A stretch of 64,000 nt of DNA, from the NCBI RefSeq assembly GCF_010686755.1, contig NZ_JAAGXA010000005.1:62001-126000 (forward strand), in the 5' to 3' direction. The notes beneath the pieces were generated by a model that saw nothing but the letters and a program-made list of their open reading frames with translations, was not told the origin of the DNA and searched no databases. Shown here piece after piece: positions 51,430-62,030 of the stretch. This stretch comes from Nocardioides zeae. GTDB taxonomy: Bacteria > Actinomycetota > Actinomycetes > Propionibacteriales > Nocardioidaceae. The stretch's first letter is position 1, and the number at the start of each line of letters is the position of its first letter. The position numbers and the translations under genes are program-made.

Positions 51430-51998
51430 CCGAGCAGACCACCGACCAGACCACGGGCGGCCAGACCGCCCCCACCACCGACGGTCCGGTGACCGGCGAG
51501 GTCACCGACGGTGACACCGTGCCCAACGCCGGCGAGGCCCCGGTGACGGACCACGCCGGGCACGACCACGCCGGGCACGACCACAGCGGGCACGACCACG
51601 CGCACCACGGGCACGGTCACGGTCACGACCACGGCGACCTCCCCGAGGTGCCGGAGGCATCGGGCGGCGTGTCGTCGAGCCGGTCGGCGACCGTCTCCCT
51701 CGACGACGTCGAGGAGGCCATGAAGGACGTCGTGGACCCGGAGCTCGGGATCAACGTCGTCGACCTCGGGCTGGTCTACGGGATCCACGTCGACGAGGAC
51801 TCCAACGCGGTCATCGACATGACCCTGACCTCGGCCGCCTGCCCCCTCACGGACGTCATCAGCGACCAGACGTCGACGGCGCTCGAGGGCATCGTCAACG
51901 ACGTCGCCATCAACTGGGTCTGGATGCCGCCGTGGGGCCCGGACAAGATCACCGACGACGGCCGCGACCAGCTCCGCGCCCTCGGCTTCAACGTCTGA
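51426..51998 (+). CDS. sufT: SufT-type MIP18/DUF59 Fe-S maturation factor with a histidine-rich N-terminus
   Basis: A 190-residue protein. Residues ~88-190 are a MIP18/DUF59 domain (VVDPELGINVVDLGLVYGI; conserved Cys in SAACPLTD) that helps mature Fe-S proteins. The first ~80 residues are an added acidic and then histidine-rich tail: 13 histidines between residues 43 and 69, in GHDHAGHDH-type repeats. Usual actinobacterial homologues such as Rv1466 are little more than the domain. The His tail may store or deliver metal ions. GTG 51426 overlaps the sufU stop. Confidence 0.9.
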   Translation: MTEQTTDQTTGGQTAPTTDGPVTGEVTDGDTVPNAGEAPVTDHAGHDHAGHDHSGHDHAHHGHGHGHDHGDLPEVPEASGGVSSSRSATVSLDDVEEAMKDVVDPELGINVVDLGLVYGIHVDEDSNAVIDMTLTSAACPLTDVISDQTSTALEGIVNDVAINWVWMPPWGPDKITDDGRDQLRALGFNV

Positions 51999-52008
51999 GC
52001 ACCTCCCC

Positions 52009-52632
52009 GTGACGCCGCCGGTCCTGGTCCACGTGCCGGCGGCGCGCTGGGAGCGCTGGGTCGCGAACTTCGGCACGCGTCACCCCGGCACCCACCTCGC
52101 CGTCGTCGACGGTGCGCTCGTGGGCACGTCCGCGGACGGCTCGGGCTTCGAGGCCCGGCTGCCCTTCGCCGCGTCCTACTCCGGAGCGCCCGAACCCGCC
52201 GCCTTCCTCGCCGCCCGGGTGCTGCCCGAGCGGTGGGGGGTGCTGCTGGTCCGCAAGGGCGGGTACGCCGTGGCGCGGCTCGCGGGGGACACGACCGTCG
52301 CCAGCAAGGTCGGCACCCGGCACGTGCAGGGTCGGACCAAGGCCGGCGGTCAGAGCCAGCAGCGCTTCGCGCGGCGGCGGGCCAACCAGGCCCAGGCCGC
52401 GTACGACGCGGCCGCGGAGCACGCCCACCGCGTCTGGGGCCCGGGCCGCCTCGTCGTGGTCGCCGGTGGAGACCGGACGGCGGTCGCCGACGTGCTGGAG
52501 GACGGTCGCCTCGAGGCCGAGACGGTGGCCCCCTTCCTCGACGTGCCCGATCCCCGGCGCGCCGTGCTCGACCAGGCGATCGCCGACGCGGCCGCCCTCC
52601 AGGTCCGCGTGGCGAACGCGCCCGGCACCTGA
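52009..52632 (+). CDS. Actinobacterial VLRF1-type release factor/peptidyl-tRNA hydrolase
   Basis: A 207-residue protein. Its centre (residues ~104-125) carries the GTRHVQGRTKAGG and QSQQRF signature of the acVLRF1 group, relatives of eukaryotic Vms1. The Gln in this motif cleaves peptidyl-tRNA on stalled large ribosomal subunits. It begins ten bases after sufT with no clear ribosome site and may be read through from the suf operon. Confidence 0.85.
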   Translation: MTPPVLVHVPAARWERWVANFGTRHPGTHLAVVDGALVGTSADGSGFEARLPFAASYSGAPEPAAFLAARVLPERWGVLLVRKGGYAVARLAGDTTVASKVGTRHVQGRTKAGGQSQQRFARRRANQAQAAYDAAAEHAHRVWGPGRLVVVAGGDRTAVADVLEDGRLEAETVAPFLDVPDPRRAVLDQAIADAAALQVRVANAPGT

Positions 52633-52645
52633 CGGGGCCGCGACC

Positions 52646-53737
52646 TCAGCGGTGGCTGACGAACGCCGCCCGCCGGTCGAGCACCGTCCAGGCCGTCCGC
52701 ACCGGTGCGTCGTCGGTCATGCGGAGCGTCACGGTCAGCACCCCGCCGTCGACGTCCGTGCCCGTGACCTCCAGGGGCGGGCCGGCGGGGTCGTCGGCCA
52801 GCACGCCGGCGACGGCGTCGGCGTTCTCCTGCGCCGCCGTGGCGTCGTCGTGGGCGTAGGCCACCACGACCTCCGCGTCGCCCTCCTCCCCGGTGAGACC
52901 GACCGCGACCGCGTCGAACGCCGCCGGCAGCGACCGCTCGCCACCGTCGAAGCGGCCGACGACGATGCGCGCGGCGTACACGTCGTGCTCGTCGAGGGCC
53001 GTGCCCAGGTCGAGCGCCGGCTCGCTGCCCCGGTCGCCGGCGAGGGCGAGCGCCAGGTCCGGCTCGCTGAGCGACGCCGTGAGCCGGTCGCCGGCCACGT
53101 CGAGGTGCAGCGGCTGACCCAGCCGGCGCACCGGGGAGGTCGCCTCGACGTCGGTAGAGAAGTCCTCGCCCTCACCCACCTTCCAGCGACCGCCGTCGGC
53201 GTCGGTCTCGCCGTCGTACGTCGCCGCCAGGTGGTCGACGTCGATCGTGCCCTCGACGACGGAGACCCGCGCCGGCGGTGCGGCGAGCTCGCCGAACCAG
53301 CGGACGTCGCCCAGCCACGTCCCGATCTCGTCGGCGACCACGGTCTGGTCGAGGGAGCTGGCGCCGCCGAGCACCTCGGGGACGTCGAGGCCGAGGTCGA
53401 CGCCGCCCCCGAGCCCGGCGAGCCCCTGCACCCAGGCTGCGACGGCGTCCGCGTCGCCGGGATCCGTGGGCCGCTGGAGGTCGCCGAGCTCGGTGGCCCG
53501 GTCGAGGTCGCCGACGCGGATCTGGAACTCGTCGTGCGCGGTCGTCGGCAGCGCGGCCACCGCGGTCCGGACCAGGCCCTCGCCACGAGCGTCGGCGCTG
53601 CCGCCCCGGCCCTCCGCGGGGTCCGCCTCACGGTCGCCACCGCCCGTCCCGCACGCGGTCAGCGTGCCGCCGAGGAGCACCGCGCTCATGGCCACGACGG
53701 CGACGACACGGGCAGGGCGGTGAGGACGAGCAGGCAT
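52646..53737 (-). CDS. Lipoprotein of unknown function
   Basis: A 363-residue exported protein. The signal peptide has RPARVVAV followed by a hydrophobic stretch and the lipobox LTAC at residues ~26-29, then a G/D/E-rich linker. The rest is acidic and soluble, with no motif I recognise. It faces the VLRF1 gene tail to tail with a 13-base gap. TACGCC seven bases before the ATG resembles, imperfectly, the leaderless -10 elements elsewhere. Confidence 0.8.
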   Translation of the reverse strand: MPARPHRPARVVAVVAMSAVLLGGTLTACGTGGGDREADPAEGRGGSADARGEGLVRTAVAALPTTAHDEFQIRVGDLDRATELGDLQRPTDPGDADAVAAWVQGLAGLGGGVDLGLDVPEVLGGASSLDQTVVADEIGTWLGDVRWFGELAAPPARVSVVEGTIDVDHLAATYDGETDADGGRWKVGEGEDFSTDVEATSPVRRLGQPLHLDVAGDRLTASLSEPDLALALAGDRGSEPALDLGTALDEHDVYAARIVVGRFDGGERSLPAAFDAVAVGLTGEEGDAEVVVAYAHDDATAAQENADAVAGVLADDPAGPPLEVTGTDVDGGVLTVTLRMTDDAPVRTAWTVLDRRAAFVSHR

Positions 53738-53819
53738 GGGAGGCGGCGTACCCGGGCCGACCGGGCCAAAACCCGCGTCGCTGCACCGATCTCGAGCGCG
53801 GACCTGACAGACTCCGGGC

Positions 53820-54722
53820 ATGTGGCGCCCCGAGGACGGGTGGGAGCCGTTGCCCGGCGGGCGCGGCACCTCGACCGGTGGTGTCTGGCTCGACCCCGCG
53901 GGCGAGACCCCGACCGTCGTCAAGCGCCTGCTCGCCCCGGTGCCGGGCGACCCCGCCGAGCTCTCCGACCCCACCCATCCGGCGTGGTGGAAGCGGCCGG
54001 CGGTCGTCGCGCTCCGGGGGCTCGTCGACAGCACGGCCGGGGTGCGCGGCGTACCGGTGCGCGATGTCGCGGAGGACCCCGAGGGCATCACGATGCGCTT
54101 CGCGTACGCCGCGGGGGAGACCCTGCCCGGTCTCTTCCTCGCCAGCCGGCTCGGTGCGTTCGCCGGCAACGCGGTGCCCGACGTGCCGTGGCTGGCGCGC
54201 GACCAGCTCCGCTCCCGGCTCGCACGGGTCGAGTGGCGCGGCGGCTGGCGCACGCTGTCGCGGACGAGCATCGCTGACGCCGCCGACCGGCTCTGGAACC
54301 GGCGGGGCACCCTGCTGGCCCGCCTGGACGCGCTGCCCCAGGTGCTGCAGCACGGCGATCCCGTCCCGGCGAACTTCACGTCCCGGGTCGACGACGCGGT
54401 CCTCGCCCTCGACTGGGGCAGTCTCGGCACCGGCCCGGTCGGTGGTGATCTCGGCTACGTCGCACTGACCGTGCCGGCGTCGTTGGAGGTGCTGCTCGAC
54501 GCCTACCTCGAGGCGCTCCCGCCGGGTGCGGCCCGTGCGGAGGACGCGCTGCTGGGGGCGCGCGTGACGGCGGTCTACACGGCGCTCAACCGAGCGGAGT
54601 GGGCGCTCGCGCGCGTCGCGGACGGCGAGGGCGCCCTCGCCGGGAAGTTCCGGCACCCGAGCGTGCTGCCGCACCTGCGCACCCTCCAGCGGCAGTTCGC
54701 GCACCTGGAGGCACTGCTCTAG
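53820..54722 (+). CDS. Aminoglycoside phosphotransferase-like (kinase-fold) protein
   Basis: A 300-residue protein of the APH/choline-kinase superfamily. The catalytic loop reads LQHGDPVPANF, where most relatives have HGDLHxxN, so the catalytic Asp and metal-binding Asn are kept. LALDWGSLGTGPVGGDLG supplies the second metal Asp. An N-terminal lysine (VVKRLL) may be the ATP-binding residue. It should phosphorylate a small molecule; an antibiotic target is not implied. CAGACT six bases before the ATG resembles a -10. Confidence 0.75.
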   Translation: MWRPEDGWEPLPGGRGTSTGGVWLDPAGETPTVVKRLLAPVPGDPAELSDPTHPAWWKRPAVVALRGLVDSTAGVRGVPVRDVAEDPEGITMRFAYAAGETLPGLFLASRLGAFAGNAVPDVPWLARDQLRSRLARVEWRGGWRTLSRTSIADAADRLWNRRGTLLARLDALPQVLQHGDPVPANFTSRVDDAVLALDWGSLGTGPVGGDLGYVALTVPASLEVLLDAYLEALPPGAARAEDALLGARVTAVYTALNRAEWALARVADGEGALAGKFRHPSVLPHLRTLQRQFAHLEALL

Positions 54723-54791
54723 CGGCTCCGGCGGGCTCCGGGCGTGCCGTCCACCCGCGGGCGCGATGCGGTCGCCGACGCCGCGGCGCCG

Positions 54792-54797
54792 TAGAGT
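54792..54797 (+). promoter_or_regulatory. -10 element for the ABC-F gene (leaderless)
   Basis: TAGAGT ends nine bases before ATG 54807. Confidence 0.5.
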
Positions 54798-54806
54798 GCG
54801 GCAACG

Positions 54807-56405
<1,599 letters not shown>

Positions 56406-56426
56406 GCGATCGCCCACCCTCCGGGG

Positions 56427-56471
56427 GTCGTGGTGCCAGACCCGCGGAATTGCGCGGCCTCACACCACGAC
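56427..56471. repeat. 45-bp palindromic element, copy E
   Basis: Same length and nine-base arms as copies A-D at 41-42 kb, with inner CCGCG/CGCGG pairing around GAATTG. It fills the 76-base gap between convergent ABC-F and cyclase genes and probably forms a hairpin in both transcripts. Confidence 0.85.
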
Positions 56472-56481
56472 CCGGGGCTGA

Positions 56482-58029
56482 CTAGCGCGGGACCGCCAGG
56501 CCCGTCGGCGTCGCACGGCCACGGAGGACCTCCTCGCCGTCGGGCCGCCAGCGCGCCGCCTCGTCGTCGTCCGCGGCGGCGAGCGACGCGTCGGCCGCGA
56601 GCACCAGGCCGGGGCGCTTCTTGGCGAGCTCCGTGAGCCGGGCCGCGGAGTTCACGGCGTCGCCGATGACGGTGTACTCGAAGCGGCGCTCGTCGCCGAC
56701 GTTGCCCGCGACGGCCTCACCGGTGGCCACGCCCACCCCCGCCCGGATCTCCGGCACCTCCGCTGCCAGACGGGCGGCGATGGCCCGCGCGGCGCGGAGC
56801 GCCGCCGTCGCGTGGTCGTCGCGGGGGACCGGTGCACCGAACACGGCGAGGACGGCGTCGCCCATGAACTTGTTGACGAGCCCGCCGGCGCGGTCGACCT
56901 CGTCGACCACCACCGCGCAGAACCGGTTCAGCACCGTGACGACCTCCTGCGGCTCGAGCCGCGTCGCCATCGCCGTCGAACCCATGAGGTCCACGAAGAG
57001 CACCGAGACGACCCGCGTCTCGCCGCCGAGCTCGACGTCGGCGCTCACGGCGGCGGCCGCCACCTCCTGGCCGACGTGGCGCCCGAACAGGTCGCGGATG
57101 CGCTCGCGCTCCCGCAGCCCCGCCGCCATCCGGTTGAAGCCGCTCTGCAGGTGACCGATCTCGGTGGCGTCGTAGACCGGGATGGTCACGTCGAGGCGCC
57201 CGTCCTCGACCGCGGCGAGCGCGTGGCGGACGGAGGCGATCGGCGCCACGATCGACCGGGACGTGAGCCCGATGATCATGTAGCCGAAGAGGAGCACCAC
57301 GCCGCCCAGCACGAGGCACAGGACCGCCAGCCGGGTCAGGTCGACCTGGTCGTCACCGGCCAGGGCGAGGATCCCGCAGAGCATCAGCACGGCGACGGGC
57401 ACACCGGTGCCGAGCACCCAGAAGACGATGAGGCGCCGGTGGACCCCCGAGGTGCGGCCCACCGGAGGCGGTCCCTGCACGAGGGCGCGCGCGGTGATGG
57501 GTCGCAGGATGAACTCGGTCCACAGGTAGGAGATCGCGCAGACCAGCACCCCGGCGAGGGTCACGGCGATGCCCTCGGTCAGCGCCATCGACGGCTGCAG
57601 CCACAGGGGGACGGCGGTGAAGAGGGCGACGCCGCCCGCCCACAGGACGCCCTGCCGCACGAGCGCGAGGCGCGGCGCCCGCAGGGTGGCCCGCACCTCG
57701 TCCTCCCGGGGCGCCCGGTCCTCCCGGGCCCAGGTGAGCACGCGCAGCAGCGCCCTGGTGATGGTGAGGACGCCGACGACGGCGGCAGCCGCGACGTACA
57801 CGGGCACCGCGATCGCGTGGGCGAGCCAGTACGCGCCGGTGACGGGCTCCGAGGGGCGCACCAGCAGGAGCACCGACGCCACGACGACGGCGCCGATGAG
57901 GTTGGCGGTGAGGAGCACGGCGGTGAGCAGCAGCTGCACCCGGACCCGCAGCGACCGGGTGCTCTGGTCGGTGCGGCCGAGGAGGCGCGACCCGTACGCC
58001 GCGGCAGCGACGGACGGCTCGGTGCTCAC
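56482..58029 (-). CDS. Membrane-bound class III adenylate/guanylate cyclase with HAMP domain
   Basis: A 515-residue protein: six hydrophobic segments (residues ~20-270), a HAMP linker (SRSIVAPIASVRHALAAVEDG) and a C-terminal class III cyclase domain. Metal aspartates are in SVLFVDLMGST and NKFMGDAVLAVFG; the latter's lysine would select ATP. The transition-state Asn/Arg pair is in VIGDAVNSAARL. This matches the mycobacterial Rv1318c-Rv1320c/Rv3645 type. GTG 58029 is chosen because a TACGAT -10 ends seven bases upstream; ATG 58038 overlaps that -10. Confidence 0.9.
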   Translation of the reverse strand: MSTEPSVAAAAYGSRLLGRTDQSTRSLRVRVQLLLTAVLLTANLIGAVVVASVLLLVRPSEPVTGAYWLAHAIAVPVYVAAAAVVGVLTITRALLRVLTWAREDRAPREDEVRATLRAPRLALVRQGVLWAGGVALFTAVPLWLQPSMALTEGIAVTLAGVLVCAISYLWTEFILRPITARALVQGPPPVGRTSGVHRRLIVFWVLGTGVPVAVLMLCGILALAGDDQVDLTRLAVLCLVLGGVVLLFGYMIIGLTSRSIVAPIASVRHALAAVEDGRLDVTIPVYDATEIGHLQSGFNRMAAGLRERERIRDLFGRHVGQEVAAAAVSADVELGGETRVVSVLFVDLMGSTAMATRLEPQEVVTVLNRFCAVVVDEVDRAGGLVNKFMGDAVLAVFGAPVPRDDHATAALRAARAIAARLAAEVPEIRAGVGVATGEAVAGNVGDERRFEYTVIGDAVNSAARLTELAKKRPGLVLAADASLAAADDDEAARWRPDGEEVLRGRATPTGLAVPR

Positions 58030-58036
58030 GGATCGC

Positions 58037-58042
58037 ATCGTA
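58037..58042 (-). promoter_or_regulatory. -10 element for the cyclase gene (leaderless)
   Basis: TACGAT on the minus strand ends seven bases before GTG 58029 and decides between the two possible starts. Confidence 0.5.
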
Positions 58043-58102
58043 GGGTCAGGAGCGCCGGCGGCGAGCGGGAACACGCGACGCGCCGGGACGGTTGGGAGGG
58101 GC

Positions 58103-59998
58103 ATGTCAGGGATGTCGGGAATGGGCGCGTCGTGGCGGCACCTGCGCACCGACCGGTCCGCGGTGTCGACCAAGGTCGACCGCGCCGTCGTACGTCGCGT
58201 GCTCGGCGCCGCGCGCCCCCACCGGCGCGTGCTGGGCTGGTTCGGCGGCGTCACCGTGCTCGACGCCCTCCTCGTGGTGGTCACGCCGCTCCTCGTGCAG
58301 CGTCTCGTGGACGACGGCATCGTGGCCCGCGACCTCCGGGTGGTGGCGGTCGTCGCCGGGCTCATGGCGCTCACCGCCGTGGTCGACGCGGTGCTCGGCG
58401 TGCTCGGCGGCTGGCTCTCGGCCCGGTTGGGCGAGGGCCTCATCTACGACCTGCGGCGCCAGGTGTTCGCGCACGTGCAGCGGCAGGGGCTGGCGTTCTT
58501 CACCCGCACCCAGACCGGCGCCCTCGTCTCGCGCCTCAACAACGACGTCGTGGGCGCCCAGAAGGCGTTCACGAGCGTGCTGTCCAGCGCCGTGTCGAAC
58601 ACCGTCGCGGTCGTCGTCGTGGGCATCACCATGGTGGCGCTGAGCTGGCAGGTCACCCTGCTGTGCCTGCTCATGTTCCCGCTGCTCTTCGGGGTCTCGC
58701 GCTGGGTGGGCGCCCGGTTGGCCGGCCTGACGCGGCGCCAGATGGACGGCAACGCCGACCTCGGCAACATGATGACCGAGCGCTTCAACGTGGGCGGCGC
58801 CATGCTCCTCAAGCTGTTCGGCCGCCGCCCCGAGGAGGACGCCCTCTTCGCCCGCAAGGCGGAGGTGGTGCGCGACCTCGGCGTGCGCATCGCGCTCCTG
58901 ACCCGGTTGTTCGCCGCGGCGATGATGCTCGTCCCGGCGATGGCGACGGCGCTCGTGTACGGCGTGGGCGGCTACCTCGTGGTCCAGGGGGAGCTGACGC
59001 TCGGCACCCTGCTGGCCCTCGCGACCCTGCTCCTCCGCCTGCTCGGCCCGCTGCAGGGCCTCTCCAACGTGCGCGTGGACGTCATGACCGCGCTCGTCAG
59101 CTTCGAGCGCGTCTTCGAGGTGCTCGACCTCCCGGCCAGCGTGCCCGAGCGCGCCGACGCGGTCCCGTTGCCGCGTCGCGAGGGCACGGGCGGCGTGCGG
59201 CTGGAGCTCGACCACGTCTCGTTCGCCTACCCGAACGCCGCCGGCACGACCCTGGCCTCGCTGGAGACCGTGTCGTCGCCCGACCGCAACGGGGGAGGCC
59301 CCGTGCTCCACGACGTCACCTTCGTGGCCGAGCCCGGCCAGAAGGTCGCCCTGGTCGGGCCCTCGGGCGCCGGCAAGACGACCATCACCCACCTCGTGGC
59401 GCGGTTGTACGACGTCGACGCCGGCACGGTCCGTCTCGCCGGGCACGACGTGCGCAGCGTGACCCTCGACTCGCTCGAGGACGCCGTCGGCTACGTGACG
59501 CAGGACGCCCACCTCTTCCACGACACGATCGGCGCCAACCTCCGCTACGCCCGCCCCTCGGCCACCGACCCGGAGATCTGGGAGGCGCTCGAGGCCGCGC
59601 GCGTCGGCGACCTCGTCCGGTCGCTGCCGAGCGGGCTCGACACGGTGGTGGGCGACCGGGGCTACCGCCTCTCCGGGGGCGAGCGCCAGCGTCTCGCGAT
59701 CGCCCGCCTCCTGCTCAAGGCACCGCCCCTCGTCGTGCTCGACGAGGCCACCGCCCACCTCGACGGTGGGTCGGAGCAGGCGGTGCAGGAGGCGCTGGCG
59801 ACCGCGTTGGAGGGACGTACCTCGCTGGTCATCGCGCACCGGCTGTCGACGGTGCGCGACGCCGACCAGATCCTCGTCGTCGACGGGGGACGGATCGTCG
59901 AGAGCGGCACCCACACCGAGCTGCTGCTGCGCGACGGCCTCTACGCCCGCCTCCACGCGACCCAGCTGGTGGACGACGTCACCCCGACCGTGGCCTGA
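58103..59998 (+). CDS. ABC exporter (fused permease and ATPase)
   Basis: A 631-residue half-transporter. An N-terminal six-helix exporter domain (~residues 35-320) is followed by an ATPase with Walker A GPSGAGKTT, Q-loop, signature LSGGERQR and Walker B LVVLDEATAHLD. It acts as a homo- or heterodimer to expel a lipid or drug-like substrate. Three in-frame ATGs (58103, 58112, 58121) follow GGGAGGG, so the exact start is uncertain by a few residues. Divergent from the cyclase gene with 73 bases between them. Confidence 0.9.
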   Translation: MSGMSGMGASWRHLRTDRSAVSTKVDRAVVRRVLGAARPHRRVLGWFGGVTVLDALLVVVTPLLVQRLVDDGIVARDLRVVAVVAGLMALTAVVDAVLGVLGGWLSARLGEGLIYDLRRQVFAHVQRQGLAFFTRTQTGALVSRLNNDVVGAQKAFTSVLSSAVSNTVAVVVVGITMVALSWQVTLLCLLMFPLLFGVSRWVGARLAGLTRRQMDGNADLGNMMTERFNVGGAMLLKLFGRRPEEDALFARKAEVVRDLGVRIALLTRLFAAAMMLVPAMATALVYGVGGYLVVQGELTLGTLLALATLLLRLLGPLQGLSNVRVDVMTALVSFERVFEVLDLPASVPERADAVPLPRREGTGGVRLELDHVSFAYPNAAGTTLASLETVSSPDRNGGGPVLHDVTFVAEPGQKVALVGPSGAGKTTITHLVARLYDVDAGTVRLAGHDVRSVTLDSLEDAVGYVTQDAHLFHDTIGANLRYARPSATDPEIWEALEAARVGDLVRSLPSGLDTVVGDRGYRLSGGERQRLAIARLLLKAPPLVVLDEATAHLDGGSEQAVQEALATALEGRTSLVIAHRLSTVRDADQILVVDGGRIVESGTHTELLLRDGLYARLHATQLVDDVTPTVA

Positions 59999-60016
59999 GC
60001 CGGCGGGAACGCTCCG

Positions 60017-60028
60017 CGGCGTACGCCG
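60017..60028. terminator. 12-bp palindrome between convergent genes
   Basis: CGGCGTACGCCG is a perfect palindrome in the 39-base gap between the ABC exporter and SURF1 genes. GCCGG and CCGGC flank it, allowing a longer imperfect hairpin. Confidence 0.3.
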
Positions 60029-60037
60029 GGACCCGGC

Positions 60038-60892
60038 TCAGCCGCGGCGGCTCGCCTCCCGCTCGGCGCGGATCCGCGCCTGGATCTCCGCCTGCTGCTG
60101 CTCCTGCGCCTCGACGCGCGCCCGCTTCTCGGCGCGGAGGCGGTCGCGGCGCGCCGGACCGCCGCGCACCTCGTCGTACATCAGGTAGAAGAAGCCGAAG
60201 ACGGCCAGGGCGCCGAAGAACCACCACTGCAGGCCGTAGAAGAAGTGCGGGCCCTCGTCGAGCTCGGGGAGCGGCGGCGGGGCGAGCGGCTCGGCGGCCG
60301 CGGGGGTCTCCTCCGCGAGGTCGACGAACCCGCCGAGGAGGTCGAGGTCCAGCGCGTCCCCGATGGCGACCGAGGAGATGGCGCGGGTCGACTGGGTGTC
60401 GGTGACGTCCGTGCTGCGCCCCTCGGCGTCGCTGCGTGCGTAGCCCACGACCTCCACCTCGCCGCTCGGCGGCGCCGGGAGCGTCTCGGGCTCGGTGCCC
60501 GCGAGGTCGCCCGAGTTCTCCGTCGCCATCCAGCCGCGGTCGACGAGCACGCTCGTGCCGTCGTCGAGCCGCAGCGGCACCACGACGTCGGCGCCGGGCT
60601 GGCCGTCGCGGGTGCGGTAGCGCACGACGACCGTGTTCTCGACGTCGTAGGTGCCGGTCGCCGTCACGGCGGTCCACTCGTCCTCGGCGTCCACGTCGCC
60701 GCCGGGGCTCATGATCACGCCGACGTCGACGGTGCGTCCCTCGTTGCGCTCGACGATCGCGTTGCGCTCGCGGCGGTCGTCGAGGCGGTGGAACTGCCAC
60801 TGGCCGAGGAGGTAGGCGACGTACGTCAGCAGGACGACCGCGATGCCGAAGAGGATCCAGCGCCGGGAGAGCAGGAAGCGGAAGGAGCCCAC
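60038..60892 (-). CDS. SURF1-family cytochrome oxidase assembly protein
   Basis: A 284-residue protein with membrane helices at ~10-30 and ~222-242. SURF1 marks are present: LGQWQFHRLDDR after the first helix, LVDRGWM, and FYGLQWW before the second helix. It assists heme A insertion into cytochrome oxidase, in line with CtaA and CtaB in the window. The charged tail (KRARVEAQEQQQAEIQARI) is a probable coiled coil. GTG 60892 follows a TAGCCT -10 by seven bases. Confidence 0.9.
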   Translation of the reverse strand: MGSFRFLLSRRWILFGIAVVLLTYVAYLLGQWQFHRLDDRRERNAIVERNEGRTVDVGVIMSPGGDVDAEDEWTAVTATGTYDVENTVVVRYRTRDGQPGADVVVPLRLDDGTSVLVDRGWMATENSGDLAGTEPETLPAPPSGEVEVVGYARSDAEGRSTDVTDTQSTRAISSVAIGDALDLDLLGGFVDLAEETPAAAEPLAPPPLPELDEGPHFFYGLQWWFFGALAVFGFFYLMYDEVRGGPARRDRLRAEKRARVEAQEQQQAEIQARIRAEREASRRG

Positions 60893-60899
60893 CCTCCAG

Positions 60900-60905
60900 A
60901 GGCTA
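60900..60905 (-). promoter_or_regulatory. -10 element for the SURF1 gene (leaderless)
   Basis: TAGCCT on the minus strand ends seven bases before GTG 60892. The GGAGG between them is too close to the start to serve as a normal ribosome site. Confidence 0.45.
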
Positions 60906-60936
60906 CTCGCCGGGGCGCCGCTGCCCGGCAGCCACC

Positions 60937-60942
60937 TATCCT
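60937..60942 (+). promoter_or_regulatory. -10 element for moaA (leaderless)
   Basis: TATCCT ends six bases before ATG 60949. Confidence 0.5.
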
Positions 60943-60948
60943 GGGTCC

Positions 60949-62004
60949 ATGAGCGAGCTCGTGGACCTGCCGACCCCCGTGGCGCACGCGCGCCCGGCGA
61001 CGGAGCGCGGGCTCGTCGACCGGCACGGTCGGGTCGCGACCGACCTGCGCGTGTCCCTCACGGACCGCTGCAACCTCCGCTGCTCGTACTGCATGCCGCC
61101 CGAAGGCCTCGAGTGGCTGCCGGGGGAGGACGTGCTGACGGACGACGAGGTCGTGCGGCTCGTGACCATCGCCGCGGAGCACCTGGGGGTGCGCGAGGTC
61201 CGGTTCACCGGCGGCGAGCCGTTGGTACGCCGCGGTCTCGTCGACATCGTCGACCGTGTCCACCGGGCGGCGCCGGGGCTCGAGCTCTCGCTCACCACCA
61301 ACGCGCTGGGCCTCGCCCGCACGGCGACGGCGCTCGCCGCCGCCGGCCTCACCCGGGTGAACGTCAGCCTCGACAGCGTGCGCCCGGAGTCCTACGCGGC
61401 GCTCACCCGTCGCGACCGGTTGCACGACGCGCTCGCGGGCATCGAGGCCGCAGCGGCCGCCGGGCTGAGCCCCGTCAAGATCAACGCGGTGCTGCTGCGC
61501 GGGGTCAACGACGCGGAGGCGCCCGAGCTGGTGCGCTGGGCCCTCGGCGCCGGGCACGAGCTGCGCTTCATCGAGCAGATGCCGCTGGACGCCCAGCACG
61601 GGTGGTCGCGGGACACCATGGTGACGGCGGACGAGATCCTCGCCTCGCTCGAGGCCGCCTTCGACGTCCGGCCGGACGACGAGGAGCGCGGGAGCGCCCC
61701 GGCCGAGCGGTTCGTCGTCGACGCGGGCGACGGGCTCCGCGGCCGGGTGGGCGTGATCGCCTCCGTCACGCGGCCCTTCTGCGGCGACTGCGACCGCGTC
61801 CGGCTGACCGCCGACGGCCAGGTGCGCAACTGCCTCTTCGCGCGCGGCGAGTCGGACCTCAGGGGAGCGCTCCGCGACGGTGCCGCGGACGCGACGATCG
61901 CCGACCTGTGGCGGACGGCGATGTGGCCCAAGGCGCCCGGTCACGGGATCGACGACCCGGCGTTCCTGCAGCCGGCGCGCCCGATGTCGGCCATCGGGGG
62001 CTGA
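60949..62004 (+). CDS. moaA: GTP 3',8-cyclase MoaA
   Basis: A 351-residue radical SAM enzyme for the first step of molybdenum cofactor synthesis. N-terminal cluster cysteines are in DRCNLRCSYCMPP; the C-terminal cluster is in FCGDCDRVRL with a further Cys in NCLF. The protein ends in the required Gly-Gly (SAIGG). No other moa gene is adjacent. Confidence 0.96.
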   Translation: MSELVDLPTPVAHARPATERGLVDRHGRVATDLRVSLTDRCNLRCSYCMPPEGLEWLPGEDVLTDDEVVRLVTIAAEHLGVREVRFTGGEPLVRRGLVDIVDRVHRAAPGLELSLTTNALGLARTATALAAAGLTRVNVSLDSVRPESYAALTRRDRLHDALAGIEAAAAAGLSPVKINAVLLRGVNDAEAPELVRWALGAGHELRFIEQMPLDAQHGWSRDTMVTADEILASLEAAFDVRPDDEERGSAPAERFVVDAGDGLRGRVGVIASVTRPFCGDCDRVRLTADGQVRNCLFARGESDLRGALRDGAADATIADLWRTAMWPKAPGHGIDDPAFLQPARPMSAIGG

Positions 62005-62030
62005 CCCGGCGCCAGGAGCGTGCGGGCAGC

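Noticed and set aside
58030..58038. ATG start of the cyclase at 58038
   Set aside because: This ATG overlaps the TACGAT -10 element, so it would lie before the transcript start; GTG 58029 fits better.
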